Source of the DNA: Burkholderiales bacterium
GTDB taxonomy: Bacteria > Pseudomonadota > Gammaproteobacteria > Burkholderiales > Casimicrobiaceae
Length of the DNA stretch: 64,000 nucleotides
Direction of reading: 5' to 3'
Assembly (NCBI GenBank): GCA_020853025.1
Contig: JADYZP010000044.1
Location: 1-64,000, forward strand
The translations under genes and the position numbers were made by a program. The notes beneath the pieces were generated by a model. The model was not told where the DNA came from, made no database searches, and was given only the letters and a program-made list of their open reading frames with translations. How positions within the stretch are numbered: position 1 is the stretch's first letter; each line of letters starts with the position of its first letter. This document shows, one piece after another, positions 63,365 through 64,000 of the stretch.

Positions 63365-64000
63365 TCAGCGGCCGGGGACGCGGCAGCAGACCGACGTCGC
63401 TGTGAAGGACGAGGGACCACCCCCGGTATTGTTGAAGAAGCAGGTATTGCCGGAAGTGCCGACAAGGTGAACCGCGTAGTGCGCCGGGAAACACGTGGTG
63501 ACGACTCGCGTGAATCCCGCTGCACAGGCAGGCGAAGAAGCGGAAATACCGGCGCCCGCCGCAATCGGGATCGATGCGCTGGTCAGCGTCGTGCAATCCA
63601 GCGCGGTCGCCTCATTCACGATGAAGTAGCCGACGACATCGACCACGTAATCCACCGGCGAGCCCGAGTTGTTGTACAGCGCGATGTCGCGCTTGGTCCC
63701 GCTGCCGGGGAAGGCGGCAATGGATCGATTGGTCGGAATCACCGTCGTGTTGGTCGCGCGATCCCCCGGATTCCAGACAACCACCGCGCCGCCGTTGAGC
63801 GTCGTTCCGCCGTTCCACGCCTGCATGGCACCCGTCGATACCGTGTTGACCGCGGTGACGATCGCCACCACCGAGTCCGGTTTCGTCCCAAGGCCAAAGG
63901 CCGACCCGACGCAGTTGCCGGTCGTCGACGTGCCGGTGCCGCCCTGATCTGCAGCCCAGGAATAGCCGCCGAAGATGCTGCCATCCAGCACCCAGAGCTG
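63365..64000 (-). CDS. secreted-type hypothetical protein, 5' end beyond the window
   Basis: The frame is open to the window edge (QLWVLDGSIFGGYSWAADQG at the visible start), so the N-terminus is missing. The visible 212 residues are Gly/Thr/Ser/Val-rich and contain a beta-type module ending in VDYVVDVVGYFIV, a pattern common in extracellular proteins with repeated domains. A C-terminal cysteine-rich stretch (CTTLTSASIPI, GFTRVVTTCFPAH, TCFFNN, CCRVPGR) suggests disulfide bonds. The family is not assigned. A terminator follows. Confidence 0.7.
   Translation of the reverse strand, partial: QLWVLDGSIFGGYSWAADQGGTGTSTTGNCVGSAFGLGTKPDSVVAIVTAVNTVSTGAMQAWNGGTTLNGGAVVVWNPGDRATNTTVIPTNRSIAAFPGSGTKRDIALYNNSGSPVDYVVDVVGYFIVNEATALDCTTLTSASIPIAAGAGISASSPACAAGFTRVVTTCFPAHYAVHLVGTSGNTCFFNNTGGGPSSFTATSVCCRVPGR

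Noticed and set aside
1..64000. CRISPR array, insertion sequence, prophage or rRNA operon
   Set aside because: No regular repeat-spacer pattern, transposase, integrase, phage structural gene or rRNA sequence was seen on either strand.

Overview
The window is 64 kb of GC-rich bacterial chromosome. Strong third-position GC, NodT/YbhG-type efflux genes, DUF3297, DUF5648, an ECF sigma/NrsF pair with a bufferin operon, and a TAXI-type TRAP transporter together suggest a betaproteobacterium (Burkholderiales or Nitrosomonadales-like). No rRNA gene or intact tRNA is present, so the taxonomic call is an inference. I see no CRISPR array, insertion sequence, integrase or phage structural gene.

Left edge (1-13.6 kb): a haloacid dehalogenase with a damaged 5' end, a small secreted protein, then the 3' half of a tRNA-Arg(ACG), which looks like an integration footprint, abutting an orphan PIN-domain toxin. 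Next come a large UvrD-like helicase with an N-terminal RelE-like segment and ankyrin repeats (minus strand), and a two-gene SNF2 helicase plus SWIM zinc-finger operon. These are followed by a secreted protein, DUF3297, a lysine-rich small protein, a secreted beta-propeller protein and a fragment of a cytochrome c.

Bufferin region (13.6-17.5 kb): sigF-nrsF on the minus strand and bufA1-bufB-bufC-doxX on the plus strand are divergent. Both start points carry the same GTAACC-N16-CGAA promoter pattern, so one sigma factor probably drives its own gene and the copper-responsive bufferin operon.

Gene graveyard (17.5-23.2 kb): a TetR gene heads an adaptor/permease/ATPase efflux operon in which all three genes are broken. 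It is followed by a frameshifted membrane protein, a cytochrome c'-like fragment, an intact pyruvate kinase, and a phosphoketolase remnant.

Transport and redox region (23.2-43.8 kb): a five-gene YbhGFSR/NodT-type efflux operon behind a promoter with a palindromic operator; a patatin-like lipoprotein; an XRE regulator; a MacAB-like adaptor/permease/ATPase operon; a nitroreductase; two hypothetical proteins; a GNAT/nitrilase pair; an FAD-dependent disulfide reductase; an encapsulated-ferritin-like protein; a YbdK-type carboxylate-amine ligase; and a VIT1/CCC1 transporter.

Right part (44-64 kb): a class III aminotransferase; a TAXI TRAP transporter with an Asp/Glu racemase-family protein; an outer-membrane barrel; a DHH hydrolase; a SirB2 protein; a hemerythrin; an MFS exporter; serC-serA; a small lipoprotein; a BON-LysM protein; an RhlE helicase behind a long structured leader; a heterodimeric ABC exporter; a terminator; and a secreted protein running off the end.
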